Shown here: positions 55,486-64,000 of the stretch, piece after piece | Layout: every line of letters begins with the position of its first letter | How positions within the stretch are numbered: the stretch's first letter is position 1 | Assembly (NCBI RefSeq): GCF_001612635.1 | Contig: NZ_BDAV01000005.1 | Coordinates: forward strand, 124,001-188,000 | Length of the DNA stretch: 64,000 bases | Direction of reading: 5' to 3' | From: Nocardia africana NBRC 100379 | GTDB lineage: Bacteria > Actinomycetota > Actinomycetes > Mycobacteriales > Mycobacteriaceae | Notes under the pieces: generated by a model | Told to the model about the DNA's origin: nothing | The model's input: only the letters and a program-made list of their open reading frames with translations | The model's database searches: none | Translations under genes and position numbers: made by a program

Positions 55486-56604
55486 TCAGCGCAGTCCGGT
55501 GCCCCGGGTCAGTGCCGTCTCGATCAGCGTCGTGATCAGGGTGCGGTTGTCGATTCCGGTGGCATCCCACATGCGCGGATACATGGAGATGGAGGTGAAT
55601 CCGGGCAAGGTGTTGATCTCGTTGATCACCGGTCCGGATGCGGTGACGAAGAAGTCGACCCGCGCCAGCCCCTGGCAGTCCAGCGCCCGGAACGCCCGCA
55701 CCGAGAGCTCCCGGATCTGTTGCGACACATCGTCGTCCAGCTTGGCCGGAATGTCGAACTCGCACACGTCGTCGAGGTACTTGGTGTCGAAATCGTAGAA
55801 TTGCGGTGCGCCGGAAGCGGTTTCGCTCGCGGAGCTGTCGCCGTCGGGCATGCGGATCTCGGCGATCACGCTGGCCTCCACCCGGCCGTCCGGGAATTCC
55901 AGTACTCCGCACTCGACTTCGCGTCCGACGATGGCGGCTTCCACGATCACCTTCGGATCGTGCAGGCGAGCCGCGGCGATCGCCGAATCGAGATCGATCC
56001 ACTCCTCGACCTTGGTGATGCCGATCGAGGAGCCCCCGCGCGCGGGTTTGACGAACACCGGCAGGCCGAGCCGGTCCCGATCGGCCTCGCTCACGGTGTC
56101 GGTGCCGGGGCGCAGCACCACCTGCGTGCCGACCGGAAGTCCTTCCGCGGCAAGCAGTTTCTTGGTGAACTCCTTGTCCATGCCGGTGGCGCTGGCCAGC
56201 ACGCCGGGGCCGACGTACGGCACACCCGCCAGCTCCAGCAGTCCCTGCAGGGTGCCGTCCTCACCCCACGGCCCGTGCAGTACCGGAAACACGACGTCGA
56301 CCACGCCCAGCACCGCTTCGGCGCCGTCGAGCGCGACCAGCGCGCCCGAGCGGCTCGGATCGGCGGCCAGGGTCAGCACGGTGCCGGCCGAGTCGACCGT
56401 GGGCAGCGCACGTTCACGGATGGCGAGTGCGCGCGCATCGGCGCCGCTGAGCACCCAGGCGCCCTCGCGGGTGATGCCGATGGGCACCGCCTCGTAGCGT
56501 TCGGGATCCAGGTTCGTCAGCACCATGCCGGCGGAAACGCACGACACCGCGTGTTCGTTGCTGCGGCCACCGAACACCACCGCAACCCTGATCCGGTTTG
56601 TCAT
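55486..56604 (-). CDS. ddl: D-alanine--D-alanine ligase
   Basis: ATP-grasp ligase of peptidoglycan synthesis. The 372-residue protein has [36 protein letters not shown], the ATP-grasp [17 protein letters not shown] and the end motif [17 protein letters not shown]. The order DUF3515, ddl, gpsA is kept from mycobacteria. There is a 34-base gap to gpsA on the same strand, so one transcript is likely. Confidence 0.97.
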   Translation of the reverse strand: MTNRIRVAVVFGGRSNEHAVSCVSAGMVLTNLDPERYEAVPIGITREGAWVLSGADARALAIRERALPTVDSAGTVLTLAADPSRSGALVALDGAEAVLGVVDVVFPVLHGPWGEDGTLQGLLELAGVPYVGPGVLASATGMDKEFTKKLLAAEGLPVGTQVVLRPGTDTVSEADRDRLGLPVFVKPARGGSSIGITKVEEWIDLDSAIAAARLHDPKVIVEAAIVGREVECGVLEFPDGRVEASVIAEIRMPDGDSSASETASGAPQFYDFDTKYLDDVCEFDIPAKLDDDVSQQIRELSVRAFRALDCQGLARVDFFVTASGPVINEINTLPGFTSISMYPRMWDATGIDNRTLITTLIETALTRGTGLR

Positions 56605-56638
56605 AGTCCGAACCGTACCCCGGCCGGACCGAAATCAT

Positions 56639-57634
56639 TCATTCCGGTTTGATCCGCCGACCGAGTAATTGCCCGACGGCATCGGAAACCGAGAGTTCCT
56701 CGTGACAGACCCGATGCACCGCGGTGGTCAGCGGCATCTCCACATCGTGGGTCTCGGCCAGCGCCCGGATCGAGGTGCACGACTTCACACCCTCCGCGAC
56801 CTGCCCATGTGTCGCATCCTGGGCGGCGCGCATGGAGCCGCCGGCGCCCAGCACATGGCCGAAGGACCGGTTGCGCGACAGCGGCGAGGTGCAGGTTGCC
56901 ACCAGATCGCCCACCCCGGCCAGACCCGCCAGCGTGACCGGATTCGCACCCAGCGCCACCCCGAGCCGGATGATCTCGGCGAGGCCGCGGGTGATGAGAC
57001 TGGCGACGGAGTTGTCTCCCAGGCCCATGCCCGCGGCGATCCCGCACGCCAGCGCGATCACGTTCTTGCACGCGCCGCCGATCTCGCAGCCGATCACATC
57101 GGTATTGGTGTAGGGCCGGAAGTAGCCGGTGGCGCAGGAATGCTGCACCGCCTCCGCCCGCGCCGCATCCGAGCAGGCGACCACGGAGGCGGCCGGCTGT
57201 TCGGCGGCGATCTCGCGGGCCAGGTTCGGACCCGACAGCACCGCGATGCGCCCGGAATCCGCGCCGGTCACCTCCGCGATGACCTCGCTCATCCGCATCA
57301 GGGTTCCGGTTTCGATGCCCTTGGCCAGACTCAGCAGCGTCGCATCCGAGCGGATCGCCGCGCGCCAGTGCGCGAGATTGGGACGCAGGGACTGCGACGG
57401 GACGGCCAGCACGACGATGTCGGCGTCGTCGAGGGCCACGCGGTAATCGTCGGTCGCCGCGATCCCGTCGAGCCACACATCGGGTAGATAGGCGGGATTG
57501 CGATGTTCGGTCGCCACGGCCTTCGCGATCTCGGGCCGCCGCGCCCACATCGTGACCTCGGTACCCGCGTCGTTGAGCACTTTCGCGAATGCGGTACCCC
57601 AGGATCCCGCACCCATCACTGCCGCCCTCGTCAT
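56639..57634 (-). CDS. gpsA: Glycerol-3-phosphate dehydrogenase (NAD(P)+)
   Basis: Makes glycerol-3-phosphate for phospholipids. The 331-residue protein shows the Rossmann motif [25 protein letters not shown], and the catalytic Lys in [21 protein letters not shown] 57634 starts at the conserved N-terminus; the much longer reading upstream is a shadow of fbiD. Divergent from fbiD. Confidence 0.97.
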   Translation of the reverse strand: MTRAAVMGAGSWGTAFAKVLNDAGTEVTMWARRPEIAKAVATEHRNPAYLPDVWLDGIAATDDYRVALDDADIVVLAVPSQSLRPNLAHWRAAIRSDATLLSLAKGIETGTLMRMSEVIAEVTGADSGRIAVLSGPNLAREIAAEQPAASVVACSDAARAEAVQHSCATGYFRPYTNTDVIGCEIGGACKNVIALACGIAAGMGLGDNSVASLITRGLAEIIRLGVALGANPVTLAGLAGVGDLVATCTSPLSRNRSFGHVLGAGGSMRAAQDATHGQVAEGVKSCTSIRALAETHDVEMPLTTAVHRVCHEELSVSDAVGQLLGRRIKPE

Positions 57635-57745
57635 CGTTTCAATATGCCACTCGCCGCGACGCCAATACCCGGTACTCGGGGTTCGCGTGTTCGATCGGTC
57701 ACTGCTCGCAGGCTGCGGCCCCTCGGAACGTGCGACGATGAACAC

Positions 57746-58543
57746 ATGCGTCCGGATGCCGTCCACGCCGTGATCGCGGTCAAGCACCTCGACCGAGCCA
57801 AGAGCCGACTCGCCGACCGATTGCCGGCCGGCGAACGCTCGCGGCTGGTGCTGGCCATGCTGTCGGATACGGTCGCCGCGGCCCTGGCCGCCGGACTGGG
57901 ATCGGTCACGGTGGTGACACCCGATCCGCGCGTGGCGAGCGTCGTGCGCGAACTCGGTGCGGCGGTCCATCCGGATCCGTCCACGACGGCCCTCGCCGAT
58001 ACAGCGGCGCTCACCGATTCCGCGCAGCCCCTCGCGGACAGCGACGGCCTGAACACCGCATTGGCATCGGCCGCCACCGCCGTGCGCGAACGCCACGGTG
58101 CCGTCGATCTGCTTGCGCTGCAGGCCGATCTGCCGGCCGTGCACGCCGACGAGTTGCGCTCGATGCTCGCCGCCGCGCCCGGCACCGGCCGCAGCGTGAT
58201 CGTCGACCACACCGGCCGGGGCACCGCCGCCCTGCTCGTCCGCGCCGCGGGCCACACCCACACGGCGGATTCGCTCTCCCACGCCGACGCGGCCGATTCC
58301 ACGCCCCTGATGCCCCGCTTCGGAGCAGACTCCGCGCGCCGCCACCGGGAATCGGGTGCGGTCGACGTGGGCGGGCACTGGCCCGGGCTGCGACTGGACG
58401 TCGACACCGCCGAGGATCTCGACCGCGCGCTGTCGCTCGGGGTCGGCACGGCCACGGCGGCGTTGTTGCGCGACATCGGCTGGCCGGTCGATGTTCACGA
58501 GAACCTCACTCGGAGGTGTGCCGCACCGTCACACGTGTGCTAG
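57746..58543 (+). CDS. fbiD: Phosphoenolpyruvate/2-phospholactate guanylyltransferase (F420 synthesis)
   Basis: Activates the three-carbon acid (phosphoenolpyruvate in mycobacteria) with GTP for coenzyme F420. The 265-residue protein has [30 protein letters not shown] and [16 protein letters not shown], the CofC/FbiD landmarks. It is the homologue of Rv2983, with the same neighbours gpsA and ppk1. The insert around residues 165-205 ([15 protein letters not shown]) is longer than usual. The other fbi genes are not in the window. Confidence 0.93.
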   Translation: MRPDAVHAVIAVKHLDRAKSRLADRLPAGERSRLVLAMLSDTVAAALAAGLGSVTVVTPDPRVASVVRELGAAVHPDPSTTALADTAALTDSAQPLADSDGLNTALASAATAVRERHGAVDLLALQADLPAVHADELRSMLAAAPGTGRSVIVDHTGRGTAALLVRAAGHTHTADSLSHADAADSTPLMPRFGADSARRHRESGAVDVGGHWPGLRLDVDTAEDLDRALSLGVGTATAALLRDIGWPVDVHENLTRRCAAPSHVC

Positions 58544-58620
58544 ATGATCGCCAGGCCTCTACGAGGGGCCGCACAACGGTGGTGTCGAGCGCGACACCAC
58601 CCGAGCCGTAAGGAATGATC

Positions 58621-60831
58621 GTGAGCGTGAGCGAAACGGAGACCGTCCCGCAACAGCCCCGGCTACCGGCGGCCCCGCCGGCGGCCACGCCACCGCCCAC
58701 CACGGCCGCCGCGGCACAGTTGCCCGCCGATCGCTACCTCAATCGAGAACTGAGCTGGCTGGATTTCAACGCGCGCGTGCTGGCCCTCGCCGAGGACCCC
58801 TCGGAACCGCTGCTGGAACGCGCCAAATTCCTCGCCATCTTCTCCTCGAATCTCGACGAGTTCTACATGGTGCGAGTGGCCGGCCTCAAGCGCCGCGCCG
58901 AGGCCGGACTCTCGGTCCGCTCCGCCGACGGCCTGTCCCCCACCGAACAGCTGACTCTCATCGCCGAGCGCACCCAGGAACTGGCCGGGCGCCACGCGCG
59001 GGTCTTCCTCGACCAGGTGCGGCCGGCCCTGAGCGACGAGGGTATCGCCATCATCGGCTGGGCCGATCTGGACGACGACGAACGCCGCCGGTTGTCCGGA
59101 TACTTCCTCGACCAGGTGTTCCCGGTGCTGACCCCGCTCGCCGTCGATCCCGCCCACCCCTTCCCCTACATCAGCGGCCTGAGTTTGAATCTGGCTGTCA
59201 CGGTGAAGGATTCCGAGACCGGCGGTGAACATTTCGCCCGCGTGAAGGTGCCCGACAACGTCGACCGCTTCGTCCGGGTGCGCCGCACCCTCGACGAAAC
59301 CCCCGGCGCCCGCAGAGATTCCGACATCACCGCTGTACCCCGGCTGGCCGCCTTCCTGCCGATGGAAGATCTGATCGCCGCCCACCTCGATCAGCTCTTC
59401 CCGGGAATGGAAGTGGTGGAACACCATTCGTTCCGCATCACCCGCAACGCCGACTTCGAGGTCGACGAGGACCGCGACGAGGATCTGCTGCAGGCCCTCG
59501 AACGCGAACTGGCCCGCCGCCGCTTCGGATCGCCGGTGCGCCTGGAAGTTTCCGACGATATGACCGAGCACATGCTCGAGCTGCTGCTGCGCGAACTCGA
59601 CGTCGACCCGGGCGATGTGATCCAGGTGCCCGGCCTGCTCGACCTGTCGTGCCTGTGGCAGGTCTACGGCGTCGACCGGCCGCTGCTCAAGGACGCGCCC
59701 TACGTGCCGGCCACCCCACCGGCGTTCGGTGAAAGAGAAACGCCGCGAAACGTTTTCGCCGCCCTGCGCGAGGGCGACGTGCTGGTGCACCACCCCTACG
59801 ATTCGTTCTCCACCAGCGTCCAGCGTTTCATCGAGCAGGCCGCGGCCGATCCGCAGGTGCTGGCCATCAAACAGACCCTCTACCGCACCTCCGGCGACTC
59901 CCCGATCGTCAACGCGCTCATCGACGCCGCCGAGGCCGGTAAGCAGGTCGTCGCACTGGTCGAGATCAAGGCCCGCTTCGACGAACAGGCCAACATCAAA
60001 TGGGCGCGCGCGCTGGAGCAGGCGGGCGTGCACGTGGTGTACGGCCTCATCGGCCTGAAGACCCACTGCAAGACCTGCCTGGTAGTGCGCCGCGAGGGCG
60101 CCACCATCCGCCGCTACTGCCATATCGGGACCGGCAACTACAACCCGAAGACCGCACGGCTCTACGAGGACGTCGGACTCCTCACCGCCGCACCGGAGAT
60201 CGGCGCCGACCTCACCGACCTGTTCAACTCGCTGACCGGCTATTCGCGAAAGGCCAACTACCGCAACCTGTTGGTCGCGCCGAGCAGCGTGCGCTCGGGC
60301 ATCGTGGAGCGGATCCGGCGCGAGACCGAACTGGCCGCCCAGGGCGTGCCGGCCCGTATTCGCCTCAAGGCCAACGCCATCGTCGACGAGCAGATCATCG
60401 ACGCGCTCTACCGCGCGTCCCAGGCCGGCGTGCCGGTGCAGATCGTGGTGCGTGGCATCTGCGGGCTGCGGCCGGGTGTGCCCGGGATGAGCGACAACAT
60501 CGAGGTGCGCTCGATTCTCGGCCGGTTCCTGGAACATTCGCGCATCATGCATTTCCAGGCCCAGGACGAGTACTGGATCGGCAGCGCCGACATGATGCAC
60601 CGCAATCTCGACCGGCGCGTGGAGGTCATGGCGCAGGTGAAGGATCCGAAGCTGCGCGAGCGGCTGGCGGTGGTCTTCGATTCCGCCCTCGATCCCGCGA
60701 CCCGATGCTGGGTGCTGCAGCCCGACGGCAGCTGGGCGGCCCAGCCGAGCCCCGACGCCGACAGCCGCGGCGTGCAGGTGCGCGACCATCAGGAGTTTCT
60801 CATGCGACTGCGGAGGCCGAACCAGCAGTGA
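58621..60831 (+). CDS. ppk1: Polyphosphate kinase 1
   Basis: Makes polyphosphate from ATP at the membrane. The 736-residue protein has [39 protein letters not shown], and the phospho-His region [20 protein letters not shown], with the second conserved His in [13 protein letters not shown] 58621 is chosen because AAGGA lies 6 bases upstream. Its TGA overlaps the mutT1 GTG (GTGA), so the two are coupled. Confidence 0.97.
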   Translation: MSVSETETVPQQPRLPAAPPAATPPPTTAAAAQLPADRYLNRELSWLDFNARVLALAEDPSEPLLERAKFLAIFSSNLDEFYMVRVAGLKRRAEAGLSVRSADGLSPTEQLTLIAERTQELAGRHARVFLDQVRPALSDEGIAIIGWADLDDDERRRLSGYFLDQVFPVLTPLAVDPAHPFPYISGLSLNLAVTVKDSETGGEHFARVKVPDNVDRFVRVRRTLDETPGARRDSDITAVPRLAAFLPMEDLIAAHLDQLFPGMEVVEHHSFRITRNADFEVDEDRDEDLLQALERELARRRFGSPVRLEVSDDMTEHMLELLLRELDVDPGDVIQVPGLLDLSCLWQVYGVDRPLLKDAPYVPATPPAFGERETPRNVFAALREGDVLVHHPYDSFSTSVQRFIEQAAADPQVLAIKQTLYRTSGDSPIVNALIDAAEAGKQVVALVEIKARFDEQANIKWARALEQAGVHVVYGLIGLKTHCKTCLVVRREGATIRRYCHIGTGNYNPKTARLYEDVGLLTAAPEIGADLTDLFNSLTGYSRKANYRNLLVAPSSVRSGIVERIRRETELAAQGVPARIRLKANAIVDEQIIDALYRASQAGVPVQIVVRGICGLRPGVPGMSDNIEVRSILGRFLEHSRIMHFQAQDEYWIGSADMMHRNLDRRVEVMAQVKDPKLRERLAVVFDSALDPATRCWVLQPDGSWAAQPSPDADSRGVQVRDHQEFLMRLRRPNQQ

Positions 60832-61877
60832 AATCCTCGGCCACACGAGATTTCGATCGGTCCCCGGAAGACGGCGACACCGCCCTCGATCGCCTCGGCG
60901 ACACCGGCGGATCGATCAGCGACGGCGAGACGGGTACAGATGACGGCAGCTCGGGCGACACGATCTCGGATCCGCGGGTGACCGCCAACATCATCGCCGC
61001 CGGCGCGGTGGTGTGGCGGCGGCCCCGCGACGGCGGTCCGGTCGAGGTGGCCCTCGTCCACCGGCCGAAATACGACGATTGGTCGCTGCCCAAGGGAAAG
61101 CTCGACCCGGGCGAAACCGCAATGGTCGCGGCCGAGCGCGAAGTGGCCGAAGAAACCGGCCTGAACTGCCGTCTGGGACGCTATCTCGGTCGGGTCACAT
61201 ATCCGGTACCCGGACATCGCAAACTCAAACGAGTGGACTATTGGGCGGCCACACCCGTCGCCGGCGAGTTCGTCACCAATTCCGAAGTCGACCAGTTGCG
61301 GTGGCACCGGGTGGACCGGGTGATGGACCAACTCTCCTACCCGATGGATCGCCGAATCATCCGCAATTTCCTGCGTCTGCCGCCCGATACCGCGACCCTG
61401 GTGCTGGTGCGGCATGCGAAAGCGGGCCGCCGCGACCGATTCACCGGTCCCGACGACGAACGGCCACTGGAAAAGGCCGGTCGCGCACAGGTCGAGGTGC
61501 TGACGCCGAATCTGCTCGCCTTCGGGCCCGGAGCGGTGTACTCGGCGCCTCCGCTGCGTTGTGTGCAGACCGTCGCGCCGGTCGCCGAGGTCCTCGGCCT
61601 CGACATCGCCCGCGAGCCGCTGCTGTCGGAAAGCGGTTATGCCGCAGCACCGGAGGCCGGTGTGGCTCGGCTGCGGGAACTGGTCTCCTCCGACGTCGTT
61701 CCGCTCGTGTGCAGTCAGGGCAAGGTCATTCCGGATCTGCTGCAACGCTGGGCCGACGACGACGGCCTCACCCTGCCGCCGGCCCGGAACCGCAAGGGCA
61801 GCGTGTGGGTGCTGTCGGTCGCCGACGGACGGCTGGTCGCCGCCGATCATCTCGATCGGTCCCTGCGTACCCACTGA
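60828..61877 (+). CDS. mutT1: MutT1-type Nudix hydrolase / histidine phosphatase fusion
   Basis: Two-domain enzyme that cleans oxidised or dinucleoside nucleotides. After a disordered acidic leader of about 40 residues, the Nudix domain (about 47-180) carries the box [20 protein letters not shown] followed by TGL. The C-terminal histidine-phosphatase domain (about 190-345) has [15 protein letters not shown]. This fusion is characteristic of mycobacteria and relatives. It is coupled to ppk1 and ends before a GAAA-loop hairpin facing hupB. Confidence 0.95.
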   Translation: MKSSATRDFDRSPEDGDTALDRLGDTGGSISDGETGTDDGSSGDTISDPRVTANIIAAGAVVWRRPRDGGPVEVALVHRPKYDDWSLPKGKLDPGETAMVAAEREVAEETGLNCRLGRYLGRVTYPVPGHRKLKRVDYWAATPVAGEFVTNSEVDQLRWHRVDRVMDQLSYPMDRRIIRNFLRLPPDTATLVLVRHAKAGRRDRFTGPDDERPLEKAGRAQVEVLTPNLLAFGPGAVYSAPPLRCVQTVAPVAEVLGLDIAREPLLSESGYAAAPEAGVARLRELVSSDVVPLVCSQGKVIPDLLQRWADDDGLTLPPARNRKGSVWVLSVADGRLVAADHLDRSLRTH

Positions 61878-61926
61878 ATCCGGGAAAACACGGACGAGCC
61901 CGGAAACGCATCGAACCGAAAACGCA

Positions 61927-61956
61927 ATGACCCCGGACCGAAAGGACCGGGGTCAT
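61927..61956. terminator. Bidirectional terminator between mutT1 and hupB
   Basis: ATGACCCCGG-A-CC, loop GAAA, GG-A-CCGGGGTCAT: a 12-bp stem with one A-A mismatch and a stable GAAA tetraloop. It lies 50 bases after mutT1 and 18 bases beyond the hupB stop. Confidence 0.8.
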
Positions 61957-61973
61957 CGGCGTCGCGTCACTCG

Positions 61974-62630
61974 CTATCGCCGCGTGGTGCGCTTGGTTGC
62001 CGTGCGCTTGGCAGCGGTCTTCTTGGCGGGTGCCTTCTTGGCCGCGGTCTTGGCCGCGGTCGTCTTCTTCGCCGCGGTCTTCTTGGCTGTCGTCGCCTTG
62101 GCGGCCGTGGTCTTCTTGGCCGGAGCCTTCTTGGCCGCGGTCGTCTTCTTCGCCACGGTCGCCTTCTTCGCAGGCGCCTTCGCGGCCGTCTTCTTGGCGG
62201 TCGTCTTCTTGGCCGGGGCCGCCTTCTTCGCCGTGGTCTTCTTCGCGGCGGTCTTCTTGGCCGTGGTCTTCTTGGCGGCGGTCTTCTTCGCCGCACCCGA
62301 CACCGGCGCTGCCACACCGCGTTTCACGGCCGGACCGGCCGCCGCGATCTTCTGCTTGCCCGAGATGATCGCCTTGAACTGCGCACCCGGGCGGAACGCG
62401 GGCACCGAAGTGGGCTTCACCTTCACCGTCTCGCCGGTTCGGGGATTACGCGCCACCCGTGCCGCCCGCTTGCGCTGTTCGAATACACCGAATCCGGTGA
62501 TTGTGACGCTCTGACCCTTGTTCACCGCACGCACGATCGTGTCGACAATGTGCTCGACTGCCGCAGTGGCCGTGCGCCTGTCAGTACCCAACTTCTCGGT
62601 CAGAACATCGATCAGTTCCGCCTTGTTCAT
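61974..62630 (-). CDS. hupB: HU-type nucleoid protein HupB with long basic tail
   Basis: A 218-residue DNA-binding protein. Residues 1-95 are a standard HU domain ([34 protein letters not shown]). Residues about 110-218 are a Lys/Ala/Thr/Pro tail of [16 protein letters not shown] repeats ending KRTTRR, like mycobacterial HupB/Hlp. The tail is coded by near-repeats on the DNA level, likely variable in length between strains. GGAGG stands 5 bases before the ATG. It may also bind iron or RNA, as reported for mycobacterial HupB. Confidence 0.97.
   Translation of the reverse strand: MNKAELIDVLTEKLGTDRRTATAAVEHIVDTIVRAVNKGQSVTITGFGVFEQRKRAARVARNPRTGETVKVKPTSVPAFRPGAQFKAIISGKQKIAAAGPAVKRGVAAPVSGAAKKTAAKKTTAKKTAAKKTTAKKAAPAKKTTAKKTAAKAPAKKATVAKKTTAAKKAPAKKTTAAKATTAKKTAAKKTTAAKTAAKKAPAKKTAAKRTATKRTTRR
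61985..62290 (-). repeat. Low-complexity repeat tract coding the HupB tail
   Basis: Repeats on the theme GCCGCGGTCTTCTTGG (plus-strand reading) code AAKK/TAKK/PAKK units. The near-identity between units makes slippage and strain variation likely. Confidence 0.75.
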
Positions 62631-62707
62631 TGAATCCTCCGCAGACTAATGGCCCGTCGTCGGACCGACTAGGTACCACGGTAAACCCTGAATGGGCAAG
62701 AGTCTAT

Positions 62708-62738
62708 GTGCCACGCCAAATTTCATGTGGCGTGGCAC
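62708..62738 (-). terminator. Terminator after leuCD
   Basis: GTGCCACGCCA and its exact complement form an 11-bp stem with a 9-base loop (62719-62727), about 50 bases beyond the leuD stop on the minus strand and ahead of the hupB promoter. Confidence 0.75.
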
Positions 62739-62786
62739 ACGCGCAGCAACCTCGATTGGTTGCCCTCAGCTAACACTCGAGACTGT

Positions 62787-63395
62787 TCAGTCCCGTGAAA
62801 TAGCCGCTGGAATGGTGGTCGGTTTCCAAGACGGCCTTGCCTTTTCGAACTGCTCGATGGCCTCTTCCTGCCGAAGAGTCAGTCCGATGTCGTCGAGACC
62901 TTCCAGCAGCCGCCACCGGGTGTAGTCGTCAATATCGAAGGGCAACACGGTGGTTCCAGCGGCCACAGTGCGCGCCTCGAGATCGACGATCAATTCCAGG
63001 CCGGGATGTTCTTCGATCAACTTCCAGAGCAATTCGACATCATGTTGTGACATCTGCGCGGCCACCAAGCCGCCCTTACCGGCGTTGCCCCGGAAGATGT
63101 CGGCGAAGCGGGAAGAGATCACCACCCGGAAGCCGTAGTCCATCAATGCCCAAACCGCATGCTCTCGCGACGATCCCGTACCGAAATCCGGTCCCGCGAC
63201 CAACACACTTCCCCGGTCGAAGGGGGTGGTGTTCAAAATGAAGCCCGGATCCGAACGCCAGGCGGCGAACAGACCGTCCTCGAATCCCGTTCGGGTCACC
63301 CGTTTCAGATAGACCGCCGGGATGATCTGATCGGTATCGACATTCGACCGGCGCAACGGCACGCCGATCCCCTTGTGCACCTTGAACGGTTCCAT
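62787..63395 (-). CDS. leuD: 3-isopropylmalate dehydratase small subunit
   Basis: Swivelling subunit of the leucine-pathway isomerase LeuCD. The 202-residue protein has [36 protein letters not shown] and [13 protein letters not shown], all typical. It follows leuC after 36 bases and is translated from the same message. Confidence 0.97.
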   Translation of the reverse strand: MEPFKVHKGIGVPLRRSNVDTDQIIPAVYLKRVTRTGFEDGLFAAWRSDPGFILNTTPFDRGSVLVAGPDFGTGSSREHAVWALMDYGFRVVISSRFADIFRGNAGKGGLVAAQMSQHDVELLWKLIEEHPGLELIVDLEARTVAAGTTVLPFDIDDYTRWRLLEGLDDIGLTLRQEEAIEQFEKARPSWKPTTIPAAISRD

Positions 63396-63431
63396 AGTTG
63401 CTCCTGTAGTCCTGAGGTGAATTCCGGCCGG

Positions 63432-64000
63432 TCAGTTCAGATCCGCAGGCGCCGACAACCGGCCCCGCACCGCCGTCGCGGCCGCGACCTGCGGCGAAAC
63501 CAGATGCGTGCGGCCGCCTTTACCCTGGCGCCCCTCGAAGTTGCGGTTCGACGTCGAAGCACAGCGCTGACCGGGAGAAAGCTGATCCGGATTCATTCCC
63601 AGGCACATCGAGCAGCCGGCCTGGCGCCATTCCGCGCCCGCCGCGGTGAAAATTTCGCCCAAACCCTCGGATTCGGCCTGGGCACGCACCCGCATCGAGC
63701 CCGGCACGATCAACATCCGCACGCTGTCGGCGACCTTGCGGCCCCTCAAAACGTCCGCCACCGCCCGCAAATCCTCGATCCGGCCGTTGGTGCACGATCC
63801 CACGAAAACCGTATCCACGGGCACCTCACGAAGCGGAGTTCCGGGCTCCAAATCCATGTAGGTCAGCGCCTTCTCCGCGGCCGCTCGCTCGTTTTCGTCG
63901 GCGAAATCCTCCGGATTCGGCACCACGTCGCCCAGCGGGGCGCCCTGACCGGGGTTCGTGCCCCAGGTGACGAACGGCGTCAACGACGCGGCGTCCAGGT
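63432..64000 (-). CDS. leuC: 3-isopropylmalate dehydratase large subunit, C-terminal part (cut by window edge)
   Basis: [4Fe-4S] aconitase-type subunit of LeuCD. About 189 C-terminal codons are in the window, with TWGTNPGQ, the cluster ligand region [16 protein letters not shown], and the double-cysteine [14 protein letters not shown]. It continues past base 64000. The C-terminus is normal, [12 protein letters not shown]. Confidence 0.97.
   Translation of the reverse strand, partial: LDAASLTPFVTWGTNPGQGAPLGDVVPNPEDFADENERAAAEKALTYMDLEPGTPLREVPVDTVFVGSCTNGRIEDLRAVADVLRGRKVADSVRMLIVPGSMRVRAQAESEGLGEIFTAAGAEWRQAGCSMCLGMNPDQLSPGQRCASTSNRNFEGRQGKGGRTHLVSPQVAAATAVRGRLSAPADLN

Noticed and set aside
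61985..62290. Repeat tract as a CRISPR or VNTR outside genes
   Set aside because: It is in frame and codes the Lys/Ala tail of HupB.
1..64000. tRNA, rRNA, CRISPR or insertion sequences
   Set aside because: I looked through the intergenic gaps and saw no cloverleaf, spacer-repeat series, transposase or terminal inverted repeats. Small RNAs cannot be excluded by eye.

Overview
The window is high-GC actinobacterial DNA, most likely from a Nocardia or a close relative in the mycolic-acid-bearing Mycobacteriales. I base this on gene content and on remembered order in Mycobacterium tuberculosis H37Rv. Two backbone blocks keep that order: amt-ftsY-smc with rnc-fpg-sepIVA on one side, and coaD-rsmD-pyc ... 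recG-fakA-like-ung-thiL-DUF3515-ddl-gpsA-fbiD-ppk1-mutT1-hupB-leuD-leuC on the other. A RamB-type regulator, an F420 gene (fbiD), a GlnR-type operator and a HupB with a long Lys/Ala tail fit the same group. I see no insertion sequence, prophage, CRISPR array, rRNA or tRNA.

Layout. 0-9 kb: 3' edge of the nitrogen cluster (amt, cut by the window edge, behind a GlnR-like operator), ftsY, a DUF2237 protein, a TetR regulator fused to a zinc-ribbon tail, an NmrA-like reductase, and smc. 9-31 kb is an accessory stretch. It holds a secreted protein, a paired acyl-CoA dehydrogenase operon, the ectoine/hydroxyectoine operon ectABCD, a two-component system, a lipoprotein L,D-transpeptidase, the Kdp potassium pump with two tiny upstream ORFs, and the divergent kdpDE operon with its own small membrane ORF. 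After these come osmC-acyP and a three-gene YjfM/YjfC/YjfL-like cassette (membrane substrate-like protein, ATP-grasp ligase, DUF350 protein). In M. tuberculosis osmC-acyP lies directly between fpg and smc on the same strand. Here the pair is inverted and about 19 kb from smc, so this stretch looks like a rearranged insertion zone with an osmotic-stress theme (K+ uptake, ectoines, envelope regulation).

31-39 kb: PHP/HhH protein, RibD-type reductase, mutM, rnc, rpmF, yceD, sepIVA, a GtrA protein, an orphan AbiEi-like protein, coaD and rsmD. 39-47 kb: pyruvate carboxylase, metE under a cobalamin riboswitch, and a RamB-like carbon regulator. 47-64 kb: recG, a FakA-like kinase, rpmB, GNAT, a small secreted protein, ung, thiL, DUF3515, ddl, gpsA, fbiD, ppk1, mutT1, hupB, leuD and the C-terminal part of leuC.

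Many operons end in long perfect hairpins without a U tract, which is usual for this group. Several genes are translationally coupled through GTGA overlaps (kdpF, kdpD, acyP, mutT1). The parts most worth a second look are the YjfM-YjfC-YjfL cassette, the small ORFs and repeated TTGAC motifs of the kdp locus, the enlarged cysteine-rich KdpC, the TetR-zinc-ribbon fusion with its repeated 14-mer, and the structured leader before the L,D-transpeptidase.
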